Shown here: positions 1 to 8,195 of the stretch, piece by piece
How positions within the stretch are numbered: the stretch's first letter is position 1
Layout: each line of letters starts with the position of its first letter
Source of the DNA: Myxococcales bacterium
GTDB lineage: Bacteria; Myxococcota_A; Polyangia; Polyangiales; Houyiibacteriaceae
DNA length: 64,000 nucleotides
Assembly (NCBI GenBank): GCA_029863605.1
Contig: JAOTVB010000007.1
Coordinates: 124,001-188,000 of the forward strand
Direction: 5' to 3'
Made by a program: the position numbers and the translations under genes
Notes under the pieces: model-generated
The model's database searches: none
Told to the model about the DNA's origin: nothing
What the model saw: the letters and a program-made list of their open reading frames with translations, nothing else

Positions 1-2
1 TC

Positions 3-569
3 CTCGGACTTTGGCAGTCGCCGGTCCGCTGGATGACGCGCGAGCGCCTGTATGCTCCCAACATTCCTGACTGGGTCACTACAGAAACGGGCCAGCGGTA
101 CGGGATGTATGATGGGCTCGTCGTTCGACAAGGGCCGAACTACGCGCTGGCGAAACGAATCCAAAAGTGGCGGGCGCTGATGGCGCGGACCACGGGCCAT
201 CGAGCCTCAGCCAACGTGGCTCCGGCCAGCATGACCGGTTCAGTGATTAGCAACCGCGCGTTCGCAGCGGCTTATGCTGGCGCGCGGCACTACGGGGCGG
301 AGATTTTCGCGCCGGAAACCACCAATGCGCTGATGGGCGTACTGCTCGTGCATGACCTGTGTTCCGAAAGCTCAGTGGCCAACCCCGACACACCCCTCTC
401 CAATCCGCTCGAGCTATTCATGAGCGGTGCCAATCATGGTGGGCTCTGGCGCTCACCATTGCAGATTCGCTCGGTGCTCGACGTCGCTGCGGTGCGTGGC
501 TTGCTGAGCAGACCGAGCGCCTCCCGACAGCGACCGGCATCCTACGGCAGGCTCCAGCGGGCACGGTAG
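3..569 (+). CDS. C-terminal part of a probable SDR-like oxidoreductase (5' end outside window)
   Basis: The reading frame is open to the left edge, so only the last ~189 codons are seen; the first ATG in the window (33) is internal. A YALAK segment followed about 20 residues later by SANVAPASMT resembles the Y-x3-K and following strand of short-chain dehydrogenases, and the stretch ending in NALMGVLLVHDL could be the usual C-terminal helix. The end carries a conserved-looking HGGLWRSP motif, then a low-complexity Ser/Arg tail. A fatty acid hydroxylase gene follows 95 bp downstream on the same strand, so a lipid-modifying role is possible. The SDR assignment rests on weak motif resemblance in a partial protein. 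It could be another nucleotide-binding family. Confidence 0.45.
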   Translation, partial: LGLWQSPVRWMTRERLYAPNIPDWVTTETGQRYGMYDGLVVRQGPNYALAKRIQKWRALMARTTGHRASANVAPASMTGSVISNRAFAAAYAGARHYGAEIFAPETTNALMGVLLVHDLCSESSVANPDTPLSNPLELFMSGANHGGLWRSPLQIRSVLDVAAVRGLLSRPSASRQRPASYGRLQRAR

Positions 570-664
570 CGTCCCGGAGATGCGCCTCCTTTGCAGATTA
601 GCGTCCGATCAGTCATCTTGTTGATGACGTGACTGTTTAGTCGCGTTCTTGCCGAGGCAACCAA

Positions 665-1180
665 ATGATCGGAATTCCAATAGGTCTTGTCTACTCGAAT
701 GCATGCGAGTGGTTCATTCATCGCCATGTGCTTCATGGGCAGGGTCGCAAAAAGGGAAGCGCTTGGAGCTTTCATTGGCACGAGCACCATCGGCTAACAC
801 GTCGTCATGGTTTTCGAGACCCTAACTACGAACGTTCGATGTGGGGCTGGCATGCTCAAGGCAAAGAGGCGTTGGGCGTCACCATGCTTGCTGCCGCCCA
901 TCTGCCACTCTTGCCAATTGCACCCTTCTTCACTGCAACCGTCTGTTACGGCGCGATCCGGTATCACCGGGCACACAAACGCGCACACCTCGATCCCGAC
1001 TGGGCTCGGGAGCATCTGCCCTGGCATTACGACCACCACATGGGACCGAATCAGGAAGCCAACTGGTGTGTCACGCGACCTTGGTTCGATCACTTGATGG
1101 GCACCCGTGAGCCGTATGCGGGTACGTCACGTGAGGCCCGGGATCGAGCGCGGCACTCCCCGGGCAAGACAGCGTGTTGA
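665..1180 (+). CDS. Fatty acid hydroxylase / sterol desaturase superfamily protein
   Basis: The 171-residue protein has the histidine clusters of membrane di-iron hydroxylases: HRHVLHG near residue 18, HWHEHH near 39, then HRAHKRAH and HYDHH towards the C-terminus. Such clusters bind two irons and activate O2 for C-H oxidation of lipids at the membrane. Short hydrophobic stretches (about 60-85) are compatible with a compact membrane protein, shorter than the usual 200-300 residues of the family. A GAGG sequence lies about 10 bases before the ATG. The upstream SDR-like gene is in the same direction and could supply a partner reductase. The substrate cannot be told from sequence; carotenoids, fatty acids and sterol-like lipids are all precedented. 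Confidence 0.75.
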   Translation: MIGIPIGLVYSNACEWFIHRHVLHGQGRKKGSAWSFHWHEHHRLTRRHGFRDPNYERSMWGWHAQGKEALGVTMLAAAHLPLLPIAPFFTATVCYGAIRYHRAHKRAHLDPDWAREHLPWHYDHHMGPNQEANWCVTRPWFDHLMGTREPYAGTSREARDRARHSPGKTAC

Positions 1181-1264
1181 GCCGCCGGTCCTGCCATATG
1201 GCTCGTAGGCCTCGTCTCTGTCCTGATCAGCGACGTAAGCGATGCGAGCACCGTTCGGGCTCCG

Positions 1265-1885
1265 CTACCCTCCTCGAAGATCGCGCGCCTCCTCCTGGGT
1301 ACGTCCGTCCTCCGCACTCATCGAAAGCGACGCACGGTACTTTTCGTTGCCCTTCGACCACTCTTCCTCTGCATCGCTGATTCTCTTGTCCACCACGTTC
1401 TGATGCTTGCGAACCCATTTGGCGCCGTCTTCAAGATCGGGACTGGCTGGTTTGGTGTCGCGGAGCCATTTGGCAGATTCCGCGAAACGCTCGGTGTTGC
1501 GCAAGACAGGCTCTACGATGACTCGCGCCTTGCCGAAACCCATCTTCGGCCGTGTCTCGATGATGTAAGTGCGTCCTGCGGCAAGATCAGCGCGAACTAG
1601 CCCCGCATTCTCTGAGACGATGTACAGGGTGTGTTTGCCAGGCTCGAGCGTGGCCATGACGTGTTGATTGCCCCTTAGCATCGTCAAGAACTTCTTGTTC
1701 TCATCGACGATGTAGAAGTTGATGGCTTTGCCGAGCCTCGAGTCACGGACGAAGACCACAAGGGCCTTGTCTTTCGGTGCGACAAACGATGCAGGCCCCG
1801 AAGGAGTAATGGGTTCACTCGCCGGCGGGTAGACGAATCCCAGCCACAGGACCGCGAACAACGGCAAGAGATACGGTGTCTTCAT
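1265..1885 (-). CDS. Exported protein of unknown function (DUF2846-like fold possible)
   Basis: This 206-residue protein starts with a signal peptide (MKTPYLLPLFAVLWLGFVYP) after a good ribosome binding site (GAGAGGAG). The body has strands such as ALVVFVRD, INFYIVDE and HTLYIVSE, and an R-A-D-L-x-A-G-R-x-Y motif typical of DUF2846-like and related small secreted beta-sandwich proteins. The C-terminal 60 residues are charged and helical. It is the last gene of a three-gene minus-strand operon, 14 bp after the outer-membrane barrel gene, so it probably acts in the periplasm or at the outer membrane. No catalytic motif is visible. The DUF2846 resemblance is from recall of pattern, not a search. 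Confidence 0.7.
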   Translation of the reverse strand: MKTPYLLPLFAVLWLGFVYPPASEPITPSGPASFVAPKDKALVVFVRDSRLGKAINFYIVDENKKFLTMLRGNQHVMATLEPGKHTLYIVSENAGLVRADLAAGRTYIIETRPKMGFGKARVIVEPVLRNTERFAESAKWLRDTKPASPDLEDGAKWVRKHQNVVDKRISDAEEEWSKGNEKYRASLSMSAEDGRTQEEARDLRGG

Positions 1886-1899
1886 TTGGAGCTCCTCTC

Positions 1900-2577
1900 T
1901 TAGTAGAAAGCCACTGCAACTCCGAATCGCAAAGTCGCCTGGCTCAGGGTTCCGGTCAGCTCTCCGTCAAAGCGGGCCCAACCATAGGAATACCCAACTT
2001 CGAAAAAGGGAGCGACTCGGTCTGTGACGAAGACCATGAAGCCGGGTGCGATCGCGGTGTTGAACCCAACACCAAAGCTAGAGTAGTCGAAGTTGTCAGG
2101 AACGTTGGCAAGCGACAAGCCGAACTGGAAAATCGCATAGACCTCAGTTTCCAGCCCTCGTGCGCCCATCGTGAAGGCGTAGCGACCCTTGAGGAACGGT
2201 GAGAAATCCATGCCGAGATTGCGATCGCGTTCCACCGCCCCGAAGGTGTAGATGCTCCAAAGAGCCCCCGTGGTAAGCACCTTGTGCACGGGGGCTTCGA
2301 AGCGAAGCGTGAGCCCGACGGTCGTCCTCGCGTCGAACCCAACATCGATCTCGTTGAACGCCGCTACACCGCCGCCTGGCCCAACGCGGAGGATCATGTG
2401 CATCCGCCTGGCCATGCGGAGCTCGGGTGCTTCCTCGTCGAAACTCCCCTCCGCGATGGATTCCTCAAGTTCGACTTGTGGGGCTTCCTCCGTATGTACG
2501 GGATCGTCCGCAGAGGACCGCTCCGGCCACCCGAGAATCATCAGACCTAGCGCCAAAGTAGCCGTAAACGACCGCAT
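1900..2577 (-). CDS. Outer membrane beta-barrel protein
   Basis: The 225-residue protein has a signal peptide (first ~23 residues, ending SSADD), an acidic Glu-rich linker (residues ~25-50), then alternating hydrophobic strands such as TVGLTLRFEAP, GFMVFVTDRVAPFFEVGYSYG and ATLRFGVAVAFY. The C-terminal aromatic residue (AFY) is the usual beta-barrel assembly signal. The size fits an 8-strand barrel of the OmpA/opacity type. The ribosome binding site AAAGGAG precedes the ATG. It sits between a lipoprotein gene (32 bp upstream) and an exported-protein gene (14 bp downstream), so the three are probably co-transcribed and serve the envelope. Ligand and function are unknown. Confidence 0.75.
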   Translation of the reverse strand: MRSFTATLALGLMILGWPERSSADDPVHTEEAPQVELEESIAEGSFDEEAPELRMARRMHMILRVGPGGGVAAFNEIDVGFDARTTVGLTLRFEAPVHKVLTTGALWSIYTFGAVERDRNLGMDFSPFLKGRYAFTMGARGLETEVYAIFQFGLSLANVPDNFDYSSFGVGFNTAIAPGFMVFVTDRVAPFFEVGYSYGWARFDGELTGTLSQATLRFGVAVAFY

Positions 2578-2609
2578 CGCTTGCTCCTTTCAACGAACTC
2601 TCAGTAGAG

Positions 2610-3287
2610 CTACGGGATGAACTCCCCGCATCCGCGGAAGCAGCCAAACTCGCCTTCACCGCCGTAGCGGCAGATACCGCTTTCGCAGTACCAGCAACGC
2701 CCGCAGTCGCAGTCCGTGCCGCACGACACGGGACCCGATCCTCCGCCATTCGTGCACGTCACACTCTCACAATCATCTGCGTCTACCCCTCCCTCGAGAC
2801 GCTGAAGGGGAATATCACATGCGATCTCCAGAGTGAGCACGTCGTTTGCCTGATCATAGGTGTACGGTTGCGAGACTACGTCTTCGTTCGCGGGGTCCGT
2901 GGGGTCAATGACCGCGATCAGCTGGACGTCGGAGCTGACACTGCTGGGTTCCTGTGATGTCCACGTCCCACAGACCAGGAACTCGAAACCGCCGAACGTT
3001 TCGACGCCGCGGATTCGTCCTCCCGGACAAACAAACTGGCCGATGACGACCTCGCTGCCGTCGCACGTCCCGGCGGCGCCCCATGCGCCGACAACCTGTT
3101 GCTCGAGGGTGAGCTGAGTGGCGCTTCCGCCCGAGCCTCCTGTCGCGCCACCGCTACCGGCCGAGCCACCACTGCCGGCTGAGCCACCGTCGCCGTCCTG
3201 AGTGTCGCCGCCGCAACCAGCTGCGGACCACGCCGGAAAGACAAATAACGCGCAGATACACACCCAACGTCCTACGGAGTACTTCAT
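2610..3287 (-). CDS. Gly/Ser-linker lipoprotein with Cys-rich C-terminus
   Basis: The chosen start (ATG at 3287, after GAGAGG) gives a lipoprotein signal ending WSAAGC with the lipidated cysteine at residue 25; a longer frame to 3353 adds a non-signal extension. After the cysteine comes a Gly/Ser/Ala linker (GGSAGSGGSAGSGGATGGSG), typical of surface lipoproteins in Myxococcota. The middle 120 residues look like a small beta-rich domain. The last ~50 residues contain about 12 cysteines (CGTDCDCGRCWYCESGICRYGG), probably disulphide-bonded. First gene of the operon with the barrel protein and the exported protein. Its leader resembles those of the lipoproteins at 51-55 kb (VCICAL versus VCVCAL). 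Function unknown. Confidence 0.75.
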   Translation of the reverse strand: MKYSVGRWVCICALFVFPAWSAAGCGGDTQDGDGGSAGSGGSAGSGGATGGSGGSATQLTLEQQVVGAWGAAGTCDGSEVVIGQFVCPGGRIRGVETFGGFEFLVCGTWTSQEPSSVSSDVQLIAVIDPTDPANEDVVSQPYTYDQANDVLTLEIACDIPLQRLEGGVDADDCESVTCTNGGGSGPVSCGTDCDCGRCWYCESGICRYGGEGEFGCFRGCGEFIP

Positions 3288-3506
3288 GACAACCTCTCTA
3301 TCTCCCTGTATCTCTCTGTGCTCTCGAACAAGCCCAGCTAGAGCACGTTGCATGCCAGCCTGTCAGGCTATGAATTCCGCGGCACCGAAAGAAAGGGCAG
3401 CTGAATATTCTGCGTTCAGTAGCAGATGATCGCAATACGTTCGCACGACACCAGGCAGTCAATTGGAGTTACAATCAGCCAATCCACCAGCAGGCAGGAG
3501 GATACG

Positions 3507-3986
3507 ATGGCCAACACGATTTCCTTCAGGCTCAACGGTAAACCAGTCCGTCTCCGGGTGGACGGCAACCGTAAGCTGCTGTGGGTGCTTCGGACGGAGC
3601 TGGAACTGACCGGCACGAAGTTCGGTTGCGGACACGGTGTGTGCGGCGCGTGCGCGGTGCTGGTCGACGACCGCCCGGTTCGCGCATGCATGGCGCAGGT
3701 CGCCAGCGTCGGCGGCAAGAAGGTCGTCACGATCGAAGGGCTGGCGAAGGACGACGACCTGCACCCCCTACAAAAGGCGTTCATGGAGAAGGACGCCCTG
3801 CAGTGCGGTTTCTGCACGCCGGGCATGATCCTCACCGCCTACGGCTTGCTCCGATCGAAACGCAAGCCCTCGCGTGATGAGATCATCCGGGGCATGGACG
3901 GTAACTTGTGCCGCTGTGGCGCCCACACGCGCATCGTCGATGCGATCCAGTCTGCCGCGGCGGAAGTGAAGCAGGCCGACAGATGA
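3507..3986 (+). CDS. (2Fe-2S)-binding small subunit of a xanthine dehydrogenase-family molybdenum hydroxylase
   Basis: The 159-residue protein has the plant-type ferredoxin cluster (C41-x4-C46-x2-C49 and C61) and the second helical [2Fe-2S] domain (C100-x2-C103, CRC at 135-137) of the IorA/CoxS type small subunits. It passes electrons from the molybdenum site in the large subunit to an external acceptor. The start at 3507 is preceded by GCAGGAGG; the frame upstream lacks family similarity. The gene overlaps the large subunit gene by 4 bp (ATGA), so the two are translationally coupled. There is no FAD-subunit gene, as in isoquinoline 1-oxidoreductase-like enzymes, which suggests electron delivery to a cytochrome or quinone instead of NAD. 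No signal peptide is present. Confidence 0.93.
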   Translation: MANTISFRLNGKPVRLRVDGNRKLLWVLRTELELTGTKFGCGHGVCGACAVLVDDRPVRACMAQVASVGGKKVVTIEGLAKDDDLHPLQKAFMEKDALQCGFCTPGMILTAYGLLRSKRKPSRDEIIRGMDGNLCRCGAHTRIVDAIQSAAAEVKQADR

Positions 3987-6145
3987 ACGCGAACGACGAC
4001 CTGCCGTTGGACTTCCAGGAAAACGACCCCACGTGGGCTCTGCAAGCGCACCCCCACTCTCGCCGAGAGTTTCTCAAGCGTTTGGGCGGTGGGATCGTCA
4101 TCTTCGTCGGGTTTGGTGGGAAGCTGGCCGGGGCCGATGCGCGCTTTGGCCAACGCGGTGTGCCAAACGACTTCAACGCGTTCTTGCGAATCGCCGAGGA
4201 TGGGCGCGTCACCTGTTTGACCGGCAAGATCGAGATGGGGCAAGGGCCGATCACCTCGCTCGTTCAAATGCTGGCCGACGAGCTCGACGCGCCCTACGAG
4301 AGCGTCGACATACTCATGGGCGATACGGACCTCTGTCCGTGGGACATGGGCACCTGGGGTTCGAGGACCACGCGCTTCTTCGGCGCGGCGCTACGTGCAG
4401 CAGCCGCTGAGGCTCGTGGCGTTCTCCTCGAGCTCGCATCTGAGACGTTCCGCGTGCCCGTTTCACGACTGCAAGCCAAAGATGGGGTGATCTTCGACCG
4501 CAAGAACCAGAAGAAACGGGTCACCTACGGCACACTCGCCAAAGGAAAACCGATCGCCCGACACCTGACGGTGAAGCCTGAGCTCAAGGACGTTGCCGAG
4601 TTTCGCATCATGGGTCAGCCGAAGCTCCGGCGCGACTCACTCGAGAAGGTGACCGGCAAGGCCAAGTACGCTGCCGACATTCGTCTACCGCGCATGCTCT
4701 ATGCGAGCATCCTGCGACCGCCCGCGCACGGGGCGAAGTTGAGGCACATCGACAGATCGGGCGCCCGCAAAGTGGCTGGTGTGACGGTGGTCGAAGACGG
4801 GAACTTCATCGCAGTGCTCCACGAGCTCCCCGACGTGGCGCAGCAGGCGCTCGGCCGAATCAAGGCAAAGTTCGACGTGCCCCCGGCGACTGTGACCGAT
4901 GAGAACATTCACGAGCATCTCATCCGAGTAGCCCCCATTGGCGACGTTGCGGCCGGGGGCGGCGACCTCGCGAAAGGACGCAAGCTCGCGACGCGTACGT
5001 TCGAAACGACCTTTTTCGATGGCTATGTCGCGCACGCGCCGATCGAGACGCATGCAGCCCTCGCCAACATCGAAGCCGGCAAGTGCACGGTATGGGCCTC
5101 GACGCAGAATCCGTTCGGCGCACGCGACCAGATCGCGCGGGCGATCGGGTTTCCCGGCGAGAGAGTGCGAGTCATCACGCCGTTTGTTGGCGGCGGATTC
5201 GGTGGCAAGACGGGTAACATGCAGGCGGTCGAAGCCGCGCGCCTTGCTAAGGCCGTGGGCCGGCCTGTTCAGGTGATGCGCACCCGTGAGGAAGAGTTCT
5301 TTTACGACACGTTCCGGCCGGCCGCGATCGTCAACATCCGCTCCGGCATCGACGACTCCGGCCGGATGACGCTCTGGGATTACGAAGTGCTTTTCGCCGG
5401 GCAGCGGGGTTCGGAGCACTTCTACAACATCCCGCATCATCGTACGACCGTGAGGCCGCGTGGCTGGATAGGCGGCCGGGGAACACATCCGTTCGCCACC
5501 GGAGCCTGGCGGGCACCCGCGAACAACACCAACACCTTTGCGCGCGAATCGCAGATCGACCTCATGGCAATGGCGGCGGGCGCGGACCCGATCGAGTTCC
5601 GCCTCAAACATCTCGACGATCCGAGGATGATCCGCGTGCTCAGGGCCGCGGCGAAACACTTTGGTTGGACGCCTGCCAAGTCGCCGAGCAAGCGCGGCGT
5701 CGGCGTGGCCTGCGGCATCGATGCCGGAACCTACGTGGCCGCCATTGCCGAGGTCGCCGTGGGTGCGCGCACTGGAGAGGTCGAGGTCAGGCGAGTCCTC
5801 TGCGCGCAAGAGATGGGCATCGTGATCAACCCCCAGGGCGCGACCATCCAGATGGAAGGTTGCATCACGATGGGCCTTGGTTACGCCCTCTCCGAAGAGG
5901 TCCACTTCAAGGGCGGGCAGATTCTCGATACCAATTTCAAGCACTACGAGATACCGCGCTTTTCGCGTCTACCGAAGATCGAGACGGTCATCCTCGAAGC
6001 CAACGATATTTCGCCGCAGGGCGGTGGAGAGCCGACCATCATCGTCATGGGGGCGGTCATCGCCAACGCGATCCACGACGCAACCGGCGCCCGCGTGCGG
6101 CGCATGCCCATGACCCCCGAGCGGGTCAAGGCCGCCATGCGATAA
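3983..6145 (+). CDS. Molybdopterin-binding large subunit, IorB-like, with Tat signal
   Basis: The 720-residue protein is the Moco (probably MCD) catalytic subunit of a two-subunit molybdenum hydroxylase. Visible hallmarks are GQGPITSLVQMLADEL for the substrate channel region, FVGGGFGGKTGN for cofactor binding and GGGEP near the C-terminus, whose Glu is the catalytic base in this family. Residues 26-35 (SRREFLKRLG) form a twin-arginine motif followed by a hydrophobic stretch, so the complex is probably folded in the cytoplasm and exported, the small subunit travelling with it. Start chosen by the ATGA overlap with the small-subunit stop. Substrates in the family include N-heteroaromatics and aldehydes; none can be assigned. 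No maturation chaperone (XdhC-like) gene is nearby. Confidence 0.92.
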   Translation: MNANDDLPLDFQENDPTWALQAHPHSRREFLKRLGGGIVIFVGFGGKLAGADARFGQRGVPNDFNAFLRIAEDGRVTCLTGKIEMGQGPITSLVQMLADELDAPYESVDILMGDTDLCPWDMGTWGSRTTRFFGAALRAAAAEARGVLLELASETFRVPVSRLQAKDGVIFDRKNQKKRVTYGTLAKGKPIARHLTVKPELKDVAEFRIMGQPKLRRDSLEKVTGKAKYAADIRLPRMLYASILRPPAHGAKLRHIDRSGARKVAGVTVVEDGNFIAVLHELPDVAQQALGRIKAKFDVPPATVTDENIHEHLIRVAPIGDVAAGGGDLAKGRKLATRTFETTFFDGYVAHAPIETHAALANIEAGKCTVWASTQNPFGARDQIARAIGFPGERVRVITPFVGGGFGGKTGNMQAVEAARLAKAVGRPVQVMRTREEEFFYDTFRPAAIVNIRSGIDDSGRMTLWDYEVLFAGQRGSEHFYNIPHHRTTVRPRGWIGGRGTHPFATGAWRAPANNTNTFARESQIDLMAMAAGADPIEFRLKHLDDPRMIRVLRAAAKHFGWTPAKSPSKRGVGVACGIDAGTYVAAIAEVAVGARTGEVEVRRVLCAQEMGIVINPQGATIQMEGCITMGLGYALSEEVHFKGGQILDTNFKHYEIPRFSRLPKIETVILEANDISPQGGGEPTIIVMGAVIANAIHDATGARVRRMPMTPERVKAAMR

Positions 6146-6174
6146 AGCCTAGAAAACTGCCTCGCGTGTGGATT

Positions 6175-8187
6175 TCAGCCGCTCGATGGGTCGATTGGAG
6201 CGCTCAGGGAACGACCGAGCGCTTCCTCTAACTTGCTCATCAGGGTCGCGAGCCTGAAGGGTTTTTGGAGGAACGCGGACGGGCCGGTCCCTTCGAACGT
6301 CTGGTCTTCGATGTAACCCGTACAAATGATGATGGGGATATCGGAACGGATTTCCCGAAGTCGCCGGAGCGTCTCGGCGCCACCCATCTTTGGCATGGCC
6401 ATATCGAGGATTACCGCACAGAACTCGTTCGGCGACTCGCGAAAGATGTCGATCGCCTCGATGCCGTCGCCAGCTGTCTCGACCTCAAAACCAAACGTCT
6501 CGAGCATCTCTGAGAGTACGTCACGAACATGTTGTTCATCGTCAACGGCGAGGATCGTACCCTCGGCATGCCCCTCTACGTTCAGTTCGTTCGTGTCGGC
6601 CGGAGGGGCATCTAAGCGAGCTCCGGGTGCGGCAGGAAGCAGAACGCGAAAGGTCGTGCCGGCGTCAAGCTCCGAATGCACTTCGATCGCGCCGCGGTGG
6701 CTACGGATTATGCCCGCCACTGCCGCTAGCCCAAGGCCTCGCCCCGTCGCCTTGGTCGTAAAGAAAGGTTCGAATATCTGTTCGCAGGTTGATGCAGACA
6801 TGCCGCATCCGGTATCGGAAACATCGATGAATACATAGACTCCTTCGGAGACGTCCCAGCTGGTCGTCCACTGAGCGCACTCCTCGCTGCCCAGCACAAC
6901 CGCTCCCGTTGCAATCATGATGCTTCCCGGGTGTTCGCCGATGGCCTCCGACGCGTTGGTGATTAAATTCATCAGCACTTGGCCGATCTGCGACAAATCT
7001 CCCCGAACGAGTGGCAGGTCGACGGACAGCACCATATCCAGTGACACATACTTCGAAATCGAAACTTCGAGCAAGTTCTTCATCTCGGAGACGAGCGGAT
7101 TGAGGTCAATGGTTTCGATCTGCACCCCCTCCTTCTTTCCCGAGTACGCAAGGAGTTGCTGCGTGAGCTCGGAGGCTCGTCCACCAGCCATCTTGATCTT
7201 GATCAGGGCCTTCTGAATGGGCGAGCCGGCGGACGCAAGGAGGAGCGCAAGATCGGCATTGCCCACGATACCCACCAATAGGTTATTGAAGTCGTGCGCG
7301 ATGCCACCTGCAAGCACACCTAAACTTTCGAGTTTCTGTGCGCGTTGCATTTGAGTCTCGATCCGCTGGCGCTCGGCCTCTTGCTCCTTCTCTCGGGTGA
7401 TGTCTTTGAAGAGCACCAAGGCCCCCGGCTCACCGGATCGGCTCGAAATCGCCGCAGCGGTCACCTCGAGCTGTCGCGAGTCGTCGTCTTGATCCCGGTG
7501 GCCCCTAAAGATTTGCGGTGGAGGCTCGTCGCCGTTCGATGCCGATTCGGCAATGAAGTCCTCCAACCTCTTTCTATCCGAGGGATGAAAGAAATCGGCA
7601 AATCGAGCTCCGAGGACGGTTGCCTCCGGCGCGCCGAATACCGTCGCCGCACGGCGGTTCCAGGCACGGATCTCTCCCGAGTAGTCCAACACTGCGACGC
7701 CGATTGGCGCATGGTCGAGGATTCGATCGAGATACTGTTTGGGGTTGGGCTGCCAAACCTTCGGGGCTTCGAGTCTGGTCAGGGTGGCTACGACATCATC
7801 GTGGTGTTTGCGGCGTTGTCGCGTCCTCGTCATTGCTTCGTTCAGCACCGGTCCGATGGAGCCGTTCTCGGCGATTGATTGACAGGTCACGTCTCCGCTC
7901 AAGAATGGCGCATACATCACCCGTCGTTCGATCTGCTCGAGCCGAGCGGGGTCTGCGAGGATCACGATGGATAGATCTTGGTCGATGCCACGCGCGTCCT
8001 CCGCAACGCGAATGGGATCACCTCGGCTCGCGCCGAGGACGAGCAGGTCCACGGCCCGAGGTCGCCGTGTCAGTTCCTCCTTCACCATTTCAGGATCTTG
8101 CACGCTGCGCAGTGCAGGTATGGGCTCAGGAGCAAAAAGCAGCTCGGCTGTGTTGGGCTCCACGTTGACCAAGAGGACTTCGCCCAC
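6175..8187 (-). CDS. Hybrid sensor histidine kinase (degenerate receiver-PAS-HisKA-HATPase-receiver)
   Basis: Starting from GTG 8187 (AGGAGG four bases upstream, 8 bp after the stop of the acyl-CoA dehydrogenase gene) the protein has 670 residues. Residues 1-125 resemble a receiver fold but have Gly at position 52 (DLLVLGASRGDP), where a phospho-Asp might be expected. A PAS domain covers ~150-265, the phosphoacceptor His is H298 (GGIAHDFNNLL), the ATPase domain shows N411 (NLITNASEA) and DTGCG at 458-462, and the C-terminal receiver has DD at 549-550 and phospho-Asp D595 (VILDMAMPKMGG). No transmembrane segment is seen, so it is cytosolic. No separate response regulator is adjacent. The frame is open further upstream, but that extension lies antisense-like over the neighbouring gene's end. 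Confidence 0.9.
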   Translation of the reverse strand: MGEVLLVNVEPNTAELLFAPEPIPALRSVQDPEMVKEELTRRPRAVDLLVLGASRGDPIRVAEDARGIDQDLSIVILADPARLEQIERRVMYAPFLSGDVTCQSIAENGSIGPVLNEAMTRTRQRRKHHDDVVATLTRLEAPKVWQPNPKQYLDRILDHAPIGVAVLDYSGEIRAWNRRAATVFGAPEATVLGARFADFFHPSDRKRLEDFIAESASNGDEPPPQIFRGHRDQDDDSRQLEVTAAAISSRSGEPGALVLFKDITREKEQEAERQRIETQMQRAQKLESLGVLAGGIAHDFNNLLVGIVGNADLALLLASAGSPIQKALIKIKMAGGRASELTQQLLAYSGKKEGVQIETIDLNPLVSEMKNLLEVSISKYVSLDMVLSVDLPLVRGDLSQIGQVLMNLITNASEAIGEHPGSIMIATGAVVLGSEECAQWTTSWDVSEGVYVFIDVSDTGCGMSASTCEQIFEPFFTTKATGRGLGLAAVAGIIRSHRGAIEVHSELDAGTTFRVLLPAAPGARLDAPPADTNELNVEGHAEGTILAVDDEQHVRDVLSEMLETFGFEVETAGDGIEAIDIFRESPNEFCAVILDMAMPKMGGAETLRRLREIRSDIPIIICTGYIEDQTFEGTGPSAFLQKPFRLATLMSKLEEALGRSLSAPIDPSSG

Positions 8188-8195
8188 ATCGCCTC

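Noticed and set aside
4685-5944. 419-codon minus-strand frame
   Set aside because: Antisense to the molybdopterin subunit, which has all expected motifs.
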